From an uncultured Ruminococcus sp. (GTDB lineage Bacteria > Bacillota > Clostridia > Oscillospirales > Acutalibacteraceae), in NCBI GenBank assembly GCA_905235295.1, contig CAJOLF010000001.1:1-45692 (forward strand): a DNA stretch of 45,692 bases. Direction: 5' to 3'. Position numbers and translations under genes: made by a program. The notes under the pieces were generated by a model, which did not search any database, was not told where the DNA came from, and saw only the letters and a list, made by a program, of their open reading frames with translations. Positions 28,403 through 38,467 of this stretch are shown here, piece after piece. The stretch's first letter is position 1. Every line of letters starts with the position of its first letter.

Positions 28403-29311
28403 TTACTTGCTTTCGTCCTTCCAGATTTCCTTGATTGCAGCGACGTTGCCCGCAAGCCCCTGAATGTCGGACGGAATGATTATCTTGGTCGCCTGTCCGT
28501 CGGCTGCCTTTCCGAACGCCTCAAGACTCTTCAACTGAATGATTTTATCGGTCGGCGCTGCTTCGTTGAGCATTTTAAGTGCGTCGGCGTTAGCCTTTTG
28601 AACCGTCAAAATCGCCTCTGCCTCACCCTGAGCCTCACGAATTTTTTGCTCCTTTACCGCGTCGGCTTTAAGAATAGCGGATTCCTTCAAGCCCTCGGCA
28701 ACAAGAATCTGACTGCGCTTTTCGCCCTCGGCGTCAAGGATTCTCGCGCGTCTTTCGCGCTCCGCCTTCATCTGCTTTTCCATCGCGTCCTGAATTTCGC
28801 GCGGCGGAAGGATGTTTTTCAGCTCAACTCTGATTACCCTGATTCCCCAGGCGTCGGTTGCTTCGTCAAGAATAATCCTGATTTTGTCGTTGATTGTATC
28901 GCGCGAGGTGAGAGTGTTGTCAAGCTCCAAATCGCCGATGATGTTTCTCAGGGTTGTGGCGGTCAGGTTTTCAATCGCGCTAAGCGGACGCTCAACACCG
29001 TAGGTGTAAAGCTTAGGATCGGTAATTTCAAAATATACAACCGTGTCAATTTGCATTGTTACGTTATCCCTTGTGATTACAGGCTGAGGCGGAAAATCCA
29101 CTACCTGCTCTTTGAGAGATACTTTTTTAGAGATTCTGTCAATAAACGGAACCTTTAGATGCAATCCCGTTTCCCATGTTGAATGATAGGTTCCCAAGCG
29201 CTCGATTACGTATGCGTGCGCCTGAGGAACGATTTTGATATTGCGAACAATTAAAATCAAAATTATCAAAGCGATAATACAAATAACCGCAATTCCTATA
29301 AATGCTCCCAT
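28403..29311 (-). CDS. SPFH/Band 7 (stomatin-like) membrane protein
   Basis: VPQAHAYVIERLGTYHSTWETGLHLKVPFIDRI, QMKAERERRARILDAEGEKRSQILVAEG. Confidence 0.93.
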   Translation of the reverse strand: MGAFIGIAVICIIALIILILIVRNIKIVPQAHAYVIERLGTYHSTWETGLHLKVPFIDRISKKVSLKEQVVDFPPQPVITRDNVTMQIDTVVYFEITDPKLYTYGVERPLSAIENLTATTLRNIIGDLELDNTLTSRDTINDKIRIILDEATDAWGIRVIRVELKNILPPREIQDAMEKQMKAERERRARILDAEGEKRSQILVAEGLKESAILKADAVKEQKIREAQGEAEAILTVQKANADALKMLNEAAPTDKIIQLKSLEAFGKAADGQATKIIIPSDIQGLAGNVAAIKEIWKDESK

Positions 29312-29757
29312 TATTTTTCCTCCTTTACCGGCTCTACAATCAGCTTAACTCCGTCGATTGAAAGAACCTTTACTTTTGAATTTTTAGTAACCGGAGCGAA
29401 GTCTGACCTTGCGCTCCAGATTTCTCCGTTAATCTTTACCTGTCCGACGTCCTGATTTGAAAGTATATCGGCAATAACTACACCGGTCTGTCCAATCAGC
29501 CTGTCGGCGTTGGTGCTTACGTTTTTTGTTTTTTTCAGTAATTTTTTTGCAAGAGGTCTTGTAATTATCAGCGAAGCTGCGGTAAACGCGAGAAATACAA
29601 CAACCTGAATAAAAATACTCGGCGTAAAAATAGTTGTGATTGCCGCGGCAACCGCGCCGATTACAAACCAAATTGACACAAGCTGAGTTGTGGCGGCTTC
29701 ACAAACTGCCATTATTACAGCAAAGACAATCCATATAAAAGGCATCAATTCTTCCAT
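29311..29757 (-). CDS. NfeD family membrane protein
   Basis: N-terminal TM segments then OB-like C-terminus (LIGQTGVVIADILSNQDVGQVKINGEIWSARS); paired with SPFH; GGAGAGG RBS. Confidence 0.88.
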   Translation of the reverse strand: MEELMPFIWIVFAVIMAVCEAATTQLVSIWFVIGAVAAAITTIFTPSIFIQVVVFLAFTAASLIITRPLAKKLLKKTKNVSTNADRLIGQTGVVIADILSNQDVGQVKINGEIWSARSDFAPVTKNSKVKVLSIDGVKLIVEPVKEEK

Positions 29758-29890
29758 AATACCTCTCCTTTCCCCTATATAATAACACAACAACATTATT
29801 CAGTCAATTTTTAAATATTACTACACTTTTTAAATATTATGTGCTATAATATAGCATATATAAAAAAATAATTCATTTGCGGGTGATTAT

Positions 29891-30496
29891 ATGCTGTTTA
29901 ATACATTTGACGAGGGAATCGCTCCCGGCGGGCTCAGGAGCAAATATGAAATTAAAACGCTGATTTGTTATCTTTATTATTCTGTAAGAGAAAATATGAG
30001 CAGAAGCCTGATAATTGAGGCAATACGCGAGGACGAGCTCGCAAACTTTTTTGAGGTAAGCGCGGCGTTTGACGAGCTTGTCGGCGACAACAACCTTATC
30101 AAGGGCGGAGAAATTGACGGAGAACCCACCTATTCCCTCAGCGAGAACGGAAAAATGATTGCCGAACAGCTTGACACTACCCTTGCCTATTCGGTTAAGG
30201 AAAAGGCGCTCAAATGCGCGCTAAAGCTCCTTGCGGAAAGGAAAACCGAGAGAGAAAATTTTGTTAATATCAATCATACCGAAAACGGCTACGAGGTTGA
30301 GTGCACGGTTTCGGGCGGAGAGCTTGATTTGCTTTCTTTCAGGCTTTACGCGCCCGAGCTTGAACAGGCAGAGATTATTAAAAAGAGCTTTTTGAGCTAC
30401 CCGTCAACCGTATATAAAACCATGCTCGCGCTGATGACCAAGGACAGAGATAACGTCGGAGAAGCGCTTGAAGAGGTTTACGGTCAAATTGATTGA
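29891..30496 (+). CDS. DUF4364-like protein
   Basis: Winged-helix-like N-terminus followed by a family-typical C-terminus; assigned from memory of the family. Confidence 0.7.
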   Translation: MLFNTFDEGIAPGGLRSKYEIKTLICYLYYSVRENMSRSLIIEAIREDELANFFEVSAAFDELVGDNNLIKGGEIDGEPTYSLSENGKMIAEQLDTTLAYSVKEKALKCALKLLAERKTERENFVNINHTENGYEVECTVSGGELDLLSFRLYAPELEQAEIIKKSFLSYPSTVYKTMLALMTKDRDNVGEALEEVYGQID

Positions 30497-30508
30497 TTAT
30501 AAAAATTC

Positions 30509-30538
30509 AGCACTGCCGTTTTTGGCAGTGCTTTTTTG
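30509..30538 (+). terminator. Rho-independent terminator
   Basis: AGCACTGCC...GGCAGTGCT TTTTTT. Confidence 0.9.
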
Positions 30539-30601
30539 TTGAAAATATTTTTGAGCAGTAAAAGCCGCGGTTAATCTTATACCGCAAAAATCAGGTCAAA
30601 A

Positions 30602-30862
30602 TCAGAAAAAAAGGTTAAGTACAAGCATCAGCGTTACCCCGGGCACTCCGCCGATTACCGACACAAGAAACGACAGCAGGCTGACGGGTACGCTTACATT
30701 TGTAAAGCCGGAGGTCAGATTTACCGCCAAAAGAGTTAAAAATCCGATTATCATAGACAGCAGCGCGCTTTTCATCGGGTGCTTTTTGTGAGAAGAATAA
30801 TGAATTAAAGAAAACAAAACAAAGCATCCAAGCAAAACCGCCGCAATTCCCCACCAAGGCAT
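30602..30862 (-). CDS. BofA-like (pro-sigmaK processing inhibitor family) small membrane protein
   Basis: 86-aa hydrophobic protein with AVNLTSGFTNVSVPVSLLSFLVSVIGGVPGVTLMLVLNL. Confidence 0.72.
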   Translation of the reverse strand: MPWWGIAAVLLGCFVLFSLIHYSSHKKHPMKSALLSMIIGFLTLLAVNLTSGFTNVSVPVSLLSFLVSVIGGVPGVTLMLVLNLFF

Positions 30863-30943
30863 ATTAACATCTCCGATTTATAATATCGCCGGTGAGGCAG
30901 GCTCGTCACAGCCGATGTCAAGCGAGCTTGCATCGGGCTTTGC

Positions 30944-30967
30944 AAGGATTTTATTTGATAATAGTAT
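30944..30967. repeat. Solo end of repeat family A
   Basis: AAGGATTTTATTTGATAATAGTAT, identical to the corresponding end at 14008-14031. Confidence 0.8.
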
Positions 30968-30969
30968 AA

Positions 30970-31004
30970 AATAAAAAAAACAGACCGCCGATCACCGACG
31001 GTCT
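30970..31004 (-). terminator. secG terminator
   Basis: AGACCG...CGGTCT with A-tract (T-tract on minus). Confidence 0.7.
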
Positions 31005-31033
31005 ATTATATGCTTTAAGATAAAAAGTTATGC

Positions 31034-31288
31034 TTAGCCCAAAAGTCCGAAATAGGAAAGCGTGTTAAGAGCGATTACAAAGGCAACAAATACAGCGGCA
31101 AAAACCTTTGTCCAGCGCGAAAGGAACGCGTCGATTGAACGTGCCTTGTTCTTTGAAAAATAAGAATCAGCCGCGCCTGTTACAACGCCGAGCCCCTGCT
31201 GGTTGCCTTCCTGTAAGATGATAATTACAATAATAGCTATTGATACTAACGCGAGTAAAATTCCGAGAATATATCCAAATGCGTTCAT
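31034..31288 (-). CDS. secG: Preprotein translocase subunit SecG
   Basis: Two TM segments, IVIIILQEGNQQGLGVVTGAADSYFSKNKARSIDAFLSRWTK. Confidence 0.9.
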   Translation of the reverse strand: MNAFGYILGILLALVSIAIIVIIILQEGNQQGLGVVTGAADSYFSKNKARSIDAFLSRWTKVFAAVFVAFVIALNTLSYFGLLG

Positions 31289-31397
31289 TAATTTATCTCC
31301 CTTTCTTTTGCGAAATTCGCCTTTAATTCTAATTCAACTTAATTATATTACCATATAATTATCACTTTTGCAAGTGTTTTTTTACATTTTTCTAAAC

Positions 31398-33638
31398 TTA
31401 TATCAGTGAAATCTGCGCGTCCCGGGTGTCCTCGTTAGACGGAAGCGCTCCGAGCGCGGGCAGAGAACGGGTGCGGTAACGCTGAGGCTTTAGGAAGGTT
31501 CCCTCTTTATATTCGCTCATTTCAAACAGAGTGTGGCCTTTTTTGAGCTTCATAACCGCTACGCCCTGGGTTGACCTTGTGGTTTTTAACGCCAGCGCGC
31601 CTGTATGAACAAGCAACATTCTGCCCGAGGAAGCCTTTAGCAGCACTTCCCTGTCCTCGTCTATAAACAGCGCCGCTGAAAGCTTTGATTTGTCCGAATA
31701 CGCGTTTGTCAGCTTTTTGCGGTTGGTTTTTGTGGCGTAGGCTTCAAGCGGGAGCTTCGCGATTTTTCCGTTTTCAAAGGCAAAGAGAAGGATACCCTTG
31801 TAGTCCTTTGTTGCCACCATATAAACAGCGTTTTCGCCCTCGTCCATTCCGAGCTTCGCGGCAACGTAATCGCCGAGAACGCTTGCTTTTGTGTCGGAAA
31901 ACTCACTCGCCTTGGATTTGTAAACCTGAGCCTTGTCTGTAAAGAACAAAAGGTCGCAGTTATTTGAAAACTCAATTTCCTGAGTGATTTCGTCGCCGTC
32001 CTTTAGCTTTTGCGCTCCGCTCATTCTGAGCGACTGAGGAGTAATTTTTTTGAAATAACCCTCTTTTGTAAAGAAGAGTGTGCAGGCGTAGTCGGGTACG
32101 TTTTCGGCTTCCTCCTCATAAACAGCGGTATCCTCATAGATTATAATGCTGCGGCGGGGCTCTCCGTATTTTTCGGCGACCGCCTTTAGCTCTTTTACAA
32201 TTATGGTTTTTACCCTTGCCTTGCTTTTGAGGATGTCGTCGAGCTCGGCAATCTCCTTTTCCAAATCCTCAATATCCTTTGTGCGCTTGAGGATGTATTC
32301 GCGGTTGAGGTGTCTGAGCTTGATTTCTGCGACGTACTCCGCCTGGGTTTTATCAATTCCGAAGCCGATCATAAGGTTTGGAACAACCTCGATTTCCTCG
32401 TCGGTTTCGCGAACAATCTTGATAGCCTTGTCAATATCAAGCAATATTTTTTCAAGACCTTTAAGCAGGTGCAGCTTGTCGGCCTTTTTCGTGCGGTCAT
32501 AATATGTGCGGCGCTTTACGCACTCAATTCTGAACGCAATCCACTCCTCGAGAAGCGCCTTTACGCCGAGCACCATCGGGACTCCGCCGATAAGCACGTT
32601 AAAGTTGCAGGCAAAGGAATCCTCGAGCGTTGTAAACTTGAACAGCTTTGCCATAAGCTTGTCGGGATTAACGCCGCGCTTCAGGTCAATGGTAATTTTC
32701 AGTCCGTCAATACCCGTTTCGTCGCGTATATCGGAAATTTCCTTTACCTTGCCCTGTTTTACAAGGTCAATTATCTTCTCGATTATAACCTCGCAGGTTG
32801 TTGTGGCGGGAATTGACAAAATATCAATGCAGTTCTGCGATTTATCATATTCGTACTTTGCCCTGAGCCTGATGCTGCCCTTGCCTGTTTCGTAAATTTG
32901 GTCGATTACCTTTTCGTCATAAATAATCTGGCAGCCGCCGATAAAATCGGGCGCAGGCAGGGTTGACTTTATATCGTGATCGGGGTCGCGGATAAGCGCC
33001 GCGGTAGTTTCGCAAATCTCCTTTAGGTTAAAGGAGCAGATATTGGAAGCCATACCGACGGCGATACCTGTGTTCGCGTTTACAAGCACCGACGGAAAAA
33101 CCGTTGGAAGCAGCGACGGCTCCTTCATTGTATTGTCGTAGTTATCTACAAAATCAACAGTGTCCTTGTCGATGTCGCGAAAAAGCTCGTTGCAGATTGG
33201 AGCGAGCTTTGCCTCGGTATAACGGGACGCCGCCCACGCCATATCACGGCTGTAAAATTTACCGAAGTTACCCTTTGAGTCAACATACGGATGCAACAGA
33301 GCCTCGTATCCGCGCGAAAGGCGTACCATTGTGTCATAAATCGCAGAATCGCCGTGAGGGTTCAGCTTCATTGTAGCGCCGACAATATTCGCCGACTTTG
33401 TGCGTGAACCCGTTAGCAAGCCCATTTTGTACATAGTGTAGAGCAGCTTGCGGTGAGAGGGCTTGAAGCCGTCAATTTCGGGAATGGCGCGCGACATAAT
33501 TACGCTCATGGCGTACGGCATATAATTTTCACGGATGGTGGAAACAATCGGCTGTTCCACAACATCGCCCGCGCCGTTAATTACTCCGTGAGTTTTGGCG
33601 GGCTGAGATTTTTTTGTGCTTTTCTTTTTCGGAGCCAT
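31398..33638 (-). CDS. Type II topoisomerase subunit A (ParC/GyrA-like)
   Basis: YMPYAMSVIMSRAIPEIDGFKPSHRKLLYTM, LNPHGDSAIYDTMVRL, SRYTEAKL. Confidence 0.9.
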   Translation of the reverse strand: MAPKKKSTKKSQPAKTHGVINGAGDVVEQPIVSTIRENYMPYAMSVIMSRAIPEIDGFKPSHRKLLYTMYKMGLLTGSRTKSANIVGATMKLNPHGDSAIYDTMVRLSRGYEALLHPYVDSKGNFGKFYSRDMAWAASRYTEAKLAPICNELFRDIDKDTVDFVDNYDNTMKEPSLLPTVFPSVLVNANTGIAVGMASNICSFNLKEICETTAALIRDPDHDIKSTLPAPDFIGGCQIIYDEKVIDQIYETGKGSIRLRAKYEYDKSQNCIDILSIPATTTCEVIIEKIIDLVKQGKVKEISDIRDETGIDGLKITIDLKRGVNPDKLMAKLFKFTTLEDSFACNFNVLIGGVPMVLGVKALLEEWIAFRIECVKRRTYYDRTKKADKLHLLKGLEKILLDIDKAIKIVRETDEEIEVVPNLMIGFGIDKTQAEYVAEIKLRHLNREYILKRTKDIEDLEKEIAELDDILKSKARVKTIIVKELKAVAEKYGEPRRSIIIYEDTAVYEEEAENVPDYACTLFFTKEGYFKKITPQSLRMSGAQKLKDGDEITQEIEFSNNCDLLFFTDKAQVYKSKASEFSDTKASVLGDYVAAKLGMDEGENAVYMVATKDYKGILLFAFENGKIAKLPLEAYATKTNRKKLTNAYSDKSKLSAALFIDEDREVLLKASSGRMLLVHTGALALKTTRSTQGVAVMKLKKGHTLFEMSEYKEGTFLKPQRYRTRSLPALGALPSNEDTRDAQISLI

Positions 33639-33650
33639 ATTTCCACCTCC

Positions 33651-35636
33651 TTAGCTTACGTCAAGATTGTCAATATATTCGCTGCCGTGCTCAACAATAT
33701 AGTCCTTGCGTCCCTGTAAATTGTCGCCGAGCAGAATGTCAAAAATTTCAGCGGTCTGCGCGGCGTCGTCGGGCATAACCTTAATCAAACGGCGGGTGTC
33801 GGGATTCATAGTTGTTAGGTTCATCATATCGGGTTCGTTTTCACCCAGTCCCTTGCTCCGCTGAACGGTAAACTTTTCGTTGCCGATTTGCTCGATAAAC
33901 TTATCCTTTTCAAGCTCGTCGTAGGCAAAGTAAACGTCATTTTTTGATGTAATCTCATAAAGCGGAGATTCGGCGATAAAAACCTTTCCCTCGTCAATAA
34001 GGGTTGGAGTAAGGCGGTAGAGCATTGTTAAAAGCAGGGTGCGGATTTGGAAGCCGTCAACGTCCGCGTCGGTACAGAGAATTATCTTGTTCCAGCGCAG
34101 AGCGTCCAAATCAAAGGTCGCGAGGTTTTTGTTCGCCTTTGATTTAACCTCGACTCCGCAGCCGAGAACCTTTAGCAAATCTGTGATAATCTCGCTCTTG
34201 AAAATTTTATCATAATCTGCCTTGAGGCAGTTCAGAATTTTACCTCTGATTGGCATTATAGCCTGAAAATCGGGATCGCGCGCCTGTTTGCAGGCGCCGA
34301 GAGCCGAATCGCCCTCTACTATAAACAGCTCGCGGACTTCAACGTCCTTGCTGCGGCAGTCAACAAACTTTGCCACGCGGTTGTTGATGTCGAGATTTCC
34401 CGAGAGCTTCTTTTTGATATTGAGCCTGGTTTTCTCGGCGTTTTCGCGGCTGCGCTTGTTGACAAGCACCTGTTCGGCGATTTTTTCGGCTTCAATCGGA
34501 TTTTCTATAAAATAAATCTCTATGCTCTGGCGCAGAAAAGCCGTCATAGCGTCTTGAATACCCTTGTTTGTAACCGCTTTTTTGGTCTGGTTTTCGTAAG
34601 AGGAAACGCTCGAAAATGAGGAAATTACGCACACAAGGCAGTCCTCTACGTCGTCATACTTAATCTTGCTTTCGGTTTTGTTGTATTTATTGTTATTTTT
34701 CAGATAATTGTCAATTTGATAAACAAACGCGTTCCGCACCGCCTTGTCGGGAGCGCCGCCGTGCTCAAGCCAGCTTGAATTGTGGTAATACTCGGTAAGG
34801 CACACCTTGTTTGAAAAAGCGACGGCTATGTTCATTTTGCATTTATATTCGGGTTTGTCGTCACGGTCGCGGGTTTTTACCTCGGATTCCCAGTGCTGGA
34901 CTGATGTAAGCGCGCCGTCGCCGACTATCTCGGAAACATAGTCAACAATTCCGTTTGCGTAGTTGAACGCGGTTGTGTCAAAGCTTCTGCCGTTTTGGTT
35001 GCGGAAAATAAATTCAACGCCTGCGTTGACAATCGCCTGACGCTTTATCGCGTCAATAAAGTATTCGGGCTGAATATCAATGTCGGTAAAAACCTCAAGG
35101 TCGGGCTTCCACGTGATTTTTGTTCCCGTATCCTTTTTTGCGTAAGGCTCCTTTTTAAGCCCGCCGATGTTCTCACCTTTTTCAAAATGCAGGGTGTAGC
35201 GGTAACCGTCGCGGCGAATATCAACGTCCATATACTCCGAGCTGTACTGGGTTGAGCAAAGTCCGAGACCGTTCATTCCAAGGGAAAATTCGTAGCTTTC
35301 GCCCTCGTTGTTGTTGTATTTTCCGCCCGCGTACATCTCGCAGAAAACCAGCTCCCAGTTGTAACGGTTTTCCTTTTCGTTAAAATCAACCGGGATTCCG
35401 CGTCCGTGATCCTCGACCTCGATTGAGCCGTCGGAGAATTTTGTAACGGTAATTTTTTTGCCGTAGCCCTCTCTTGCCTCGTCAATGGAGTTTGAAAGAA
35501 TCTCAAAAACCGAGTGCTCACAGCCGTCAATTCCGTCTGAACCGAAGATTACGGCAGGGCGTTTGCGAACTCTGTCGGCGCCCTTTAGCGTTGTAATACT
35601 GTCGTTGCCGTATTCGGCAGTCTTTTTCCTTGCCAT
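33651..35636 (-). CDS. Type II topoisomerase subunit B (ParE/GyrB-like)
   Basis: LSNSIDEAREGYG, VEDHGRGIPVD, FIVEGDSALGACKQARD, LCTDADVDGFQIRTLLLTM. Confidence 0.92.
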   Translation of the reverse strand: MARKKTAEYGNDSITTLKGADRVRKRPAVIFGSDGIDGCEHSVFEILSNSIDEAREGYGKKITVTKFSDGSIEVEDHGRGIPVDFNEKENRYNWELVFCEMYAGGKYNNNEGESYEFSLGMNGLGLCSTQYSSEYMDVDIRRDGYRYTLHFEKGENIGGLKKEPYAKKDTGTKITWKPDLEVFTDIDIQPEYFIDAIKRQAIVNAGVEFIFRNQNGRSFDTTAFNYANGIVDYVSEIVGDGALTSVQHWESEVKTRDRDDKPEYKCKMNIAVAFSNKVCLTEYYHNSSWLEHGGAPDKAVRNAFVYQIDNYLKNNNKYNKTESKIKYDDVEDCLVCVISSFSSVSSYENQTKKAVTNKGIQDAMTAFLRQSIEIYFIENPIEAEKIAEQVLVNKRSRENAEKTRLNIKKKLSGNLDINNRVAKFVDCRSKDVEVRELFIVEGDSALGACKQARDPDFQAIMPIRGKILNCLKADYDKIFKSEIITDLLKVLGCGVEVKSKANKNLATFDLDALRWNKIILCTDADVDGFQIRTLLLTMLYRLTPTLIDEGKVFIAESPLYEITSKNDVYFAYDELEKDKFIEQIGNEKFTVQRSKGLGENEPDMMNLTTMNPDTRRLIKVMPDDAAQTAEIFDILLGDNLQGRKDYIVEHGSEYIDNLDVS

Positions 35637-35666
35637 TTCTTATACCTTCTTAAATGCTTATTACCT

Positions 35667-37625
35667 TTATTTATCTCCGCGCAGCTTCTTGATTTTATCA
35701 CGCAGATACGCCGCGTGCTCAAACTCAAGCAACCGCGCCGCTGCCTTCATTTCTTTTGTCAGGCTGTCAATAAGCTGCTGACGCTGAGCCTTTGAAAGCT
35801 TTTTGGTGTTCTTAAATTCATTTTCGTCGTGGGTGGAAATTTCAAGAATTTCGCTGACCTTTTTTTCAATGGTTTTGGGAACAATTCCGTGTTCCTTGTT
35901 GTATTTTTGCTGAATCTCGCGGCGGCGGTTAGTCTCCTCAATGCAGACGCGCATAGATTCTGTAACGCTGTCGGCGTACATAATTACCATACCCTCGCTG
36001 TTGCGCGCGGCTCGTCCCGTAATCTGAATAAGCGAGCGCGTGCTTCGCAAAAAGCCTTCCTTGTCGGCGTCGAGCACCGCGACCAAAGAAACCTCGGGAA
36101 TATCAAGACCTTCCCTGAGCAGGTTGATTCCGACAAGCACGTCAAATTCTCCGAGCCGCAAATCGCGGACAATTTCCATTCTTTCAACGGTGTCGATATC
36201 GTGGTGCATATAGCGAACCCTGATTCCCATTGTTTCAAGGTAAGCGGTCAAATCCTCCGCCATTTTTTTGGTGAGGGTAGTTACAAGCGTGCGCTGGTTT
36301 TTCTCCGCTCTTATGTTGATTTCCGAAACCAAATCATCAAGCTGACCGTCTGTCGGGCGAACGGAGATTTCGGGATCAAGCAGTCCTGTCGGGCGGATAA
36401 TCTGCTCGGCAACAAGCTTGCTTTTCTCGATTTCCAAATCTCCCGGAGTCGCGCTGACAAAAACGACCTGATTAATTCTGTCGTAAAATTCGTCAAAATT
36501 CAGCGGACGGTTATCATACGCCGACGGAAGTCTGAAGCCGTAATCTACAAGGCTTTTTTTGCGCGCGTGATCTCCCGCGTACATTCCCCTGACCTGGGGA
36601 AGCGTTACGTGGGATTCGTCCACAAACAGCAAAAAGTCCTTTGGAAAATAATCGAGCAAGGTGTACGGCGAAGAACCCGGTTCCCTGCCCGACAATACGC
36701 GCGAATAATTTTCGATACCCGTGCAAAAGCCGATTTCGCTGAGCATTTCCATATCGTATCTTGTGCGCTGTTCAATTCTCTGAGCCTCCAGCAGCTTGCC
36801 GTTTTCCCTGAAATACTCAAGCCTTTCCTCAAGCTCGCGCTCAATTTCGGCAAGCGCGGTATTCATTTTGTCTTTGGAAACAATGTAGTGCGAGGCAGGA
36901 TAAACAGCCGCGTGCCTGAGCGTCGCCTTTAACTCGCCCGTGAGCGGATTAATCTCGGAAATCCGGTCAATCTCGTCTCCGAAAAACTCAACGCGGATTA
37001 CGGAATCGTTTGAAGCCGCCGGGAAAATCTCTACAACGTCTCCCCTAACCCTGAATTTGTTGCGGATAAAGTTAACGTCGTTGCGCTCGTATTGCAGCTC
37101 CACAAGCTTTTTTACAAGCTCGTCACGGGATTTTTCCATACCCGGACGGAGTGAAATAACCATATTCCGGTAATCAATAGGGTTACCCAAGCTGTAAATG
37201 CAGGAAACCGAGGCTACGATTATGACGTCTCTGCGTTCCGACAGCGCAAGGGTGGCGCTGTGCCTGAGCTTGTCAATTTCATCATTAATCGAGCTGTCCT
37301 TTTCAATGTAGGTATCCGTTTGGGCAACGTAAGCCTCGGGCTGATAGTAGTCGTAGTAGCTGACAAAATACTCAACCGCGTTATCTGGGAAAAATTCCTT
37401 GAACTCGCTGCAAAGCTGAGCGGCAAGCGTTTTGTTATGCGCCAAAACAAGAGTAGGTCTTTGAACGCGCTCAATGATGTTCGCCATTGTAAAGGTTTTT
37501 CCCGAGCCCGTTACGCCGAGCAGGGTTTGCTCTCGGTTGCCTGAATTAATGCTGTTCGTCAGCTTTTCTATTGTTTCGGGCTGGTCGCCGGTTGGTTTGT
37601 ATTTTGAATGAATTTTAAATTCCAT
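35667..37625 (-). CDS. uvrB: Excinuclease ABC subunit B
   Basis: [53 protein letters not shown]-terminal UVR motif. Confidence 0.97.
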   Translation of the reverse strand: MEFKIHSKYKPTGDQPETIEKLTNSINSGNREQTLLGVTGSGKTFTMANIIERVQRPTLVLAHNKTLAAQLCSEFKEFFPDNAVEYFVSYYDYYQPEAYVAQTDTYIEKDSSINDEIDKLRHSATLALSERRDVIIVASVSCIYSLGNPIDYRNMVISLRPGMEKSRDELVKKLVELQYERNDVNFIRNKFRVRGDVVEIFPAASNDSVIRVEFFGDEIDRISEINPLTGELKATLRHAAVYPASHYIVSKDKMNTALAEIERELEERLEYFRENGKLLEAQRIEQRTRYDMEMLSEIGFCTGIENYSRVLSGREPGSSPYTLLDYFPKDFLLFVDESHVTLPQVRGMYAGDHARKKSLVDYGFRLPSAYDNRPLNFDEFYDRINQVVFVSATPGDLEIEKSKLVAEQIIRPTGLLDPEISVRPTDGQLDDLVSEINIRAEKNQRTLVTTLTKKMAEDLTAYLETMGIRVRYMHHDIDTVERMEIVRDLRLGEFDVLVGINLLREGLDIPEVSLVAVLDADKEGFLRSTRSLIQITGRAARNSEGMVIMYADSVTESMRVCIEETNRRREIQQKYNKEHGIVPKTIEKKVSEILEISTHDENEFKNTKKLSKAQRQQLIDSLTKEMKAAARLLEFEHAAYLRDKIKKLRGDK

Positions 37626-37626
37626 A

Positions 37627-38316
37627 TTAATCTTCCAGCATATTGCTTTCTCTGAGAGAAACGTAGTCGTCGTCAGTGATAATAAAATGATCAAACAGCC
37701 TTACTCCCACCGCCCGCAGGGTTTTTGCAAGAGTTTTGGTTGTATTAACGTCAGCGGTTGACGGCAGAGCGTTTCCGCTCGGATGATTGTGGGCGACAAA
37801 CGCGAGCCTGGCGTTGTGGCGTATTGACAAATCTACGATTTTCCTAATCGGCATATCGGAAGAATTAATCGACCCCTTGGCGACAACGTCAAAAAAGATA
37901 ATTTTACCCTTCGCGTCGCCCAAAAGGAGCACAACGACCTCTTCTACCCTGCCGATAAACTTTGTCTTTATGACGTCTCCGATTGTGTCAAGCTCTATTG
38001 TGTTGTCGCTGTTCAGCTTTGACTCGTTATAAAGTCTCGACATGTGAGGAAGAAGCTTTAGCAGCACCGCCGTGTTCTCGGACAAGCCGAATTCATCCAT
38101 CAGCTCGTCAATGGGCGCGTCGCAAACACCCGCAATGGTAACAAAACGGTCAAGCAGCCTGTGCGCCAGCGGATTTGTGTCTTTTCTCGGAATCGCGTAA
38201 TATAGGTATAATTCAAGAGCCTCGTGCGGATTAAAGCCGTCAAGCCCGTTATTAATAAACTTTTTCTTTACCGATTGTCTGTGACCGTTGTGTACGGACG
38301 AATTTGATGAAGCCAT
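37627..38316 (-). CDS. radC: RadC/JAB-domain protein
   Basis: [48 protein letters not shown] before ATG 38316. Confidence 0.9.
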   Translation of the reverse strand: MASSNSSVHNGHRQSVKKKFINNGLDGFNPHEALELYLYYAIPRKDTNPLAHRLLDRFVTIAGVCDAPIDELMDEFGLSENTAVLLKLLPHMSRLYNESKLNSDNTIELDTIGDVIKTKFIGRVEEVVVLLLGDAKGKIIFFDVVAKGSINSSDMPIRKIVDLSIRHNARLAFVAHNHPSGNALPSTADVNTTKTLAKTLRAVGVRLFDHFIITDDDYVSLRESNMLED

Positions 38317-38342
38317 TTTTCTCTCCCAAACAGCAAATTTTA

Positions 38343-38466
38343 GACAATACTGCATAATTCAGGTTTGCGGATTGCGCAGAAGGATTTTTGGGCACTCTGA
38401 CGGAATAATATTCATACCCAAAAGGGCACTTAGCAAGGCGTGCGCCGTGAATTGTGCGGTGTTGCC
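38343..38466. repeat. MITE-like palindromic element C between pyrE and radC
   Basis: Imperfect TIRs gacaatactgcataattcagg / revcomp ggcaacaccgcacaattcacgg; inner stem TTTTGGG...CCCAAAA. Confidence 0.6.
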
Positions 38467-38467
38467 T

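Noticed and set aside
28598-29158. 186-aa plus-strand ORF
   Set aside because: Antisense to the SPFH gene; low-complexity shadow ORF.
35829-36932. 367-aa plus-strand ORF
   Set aside because: Fully antisense to uvrB; no recognisable motifs, explained by codon bias of the opposite strand.
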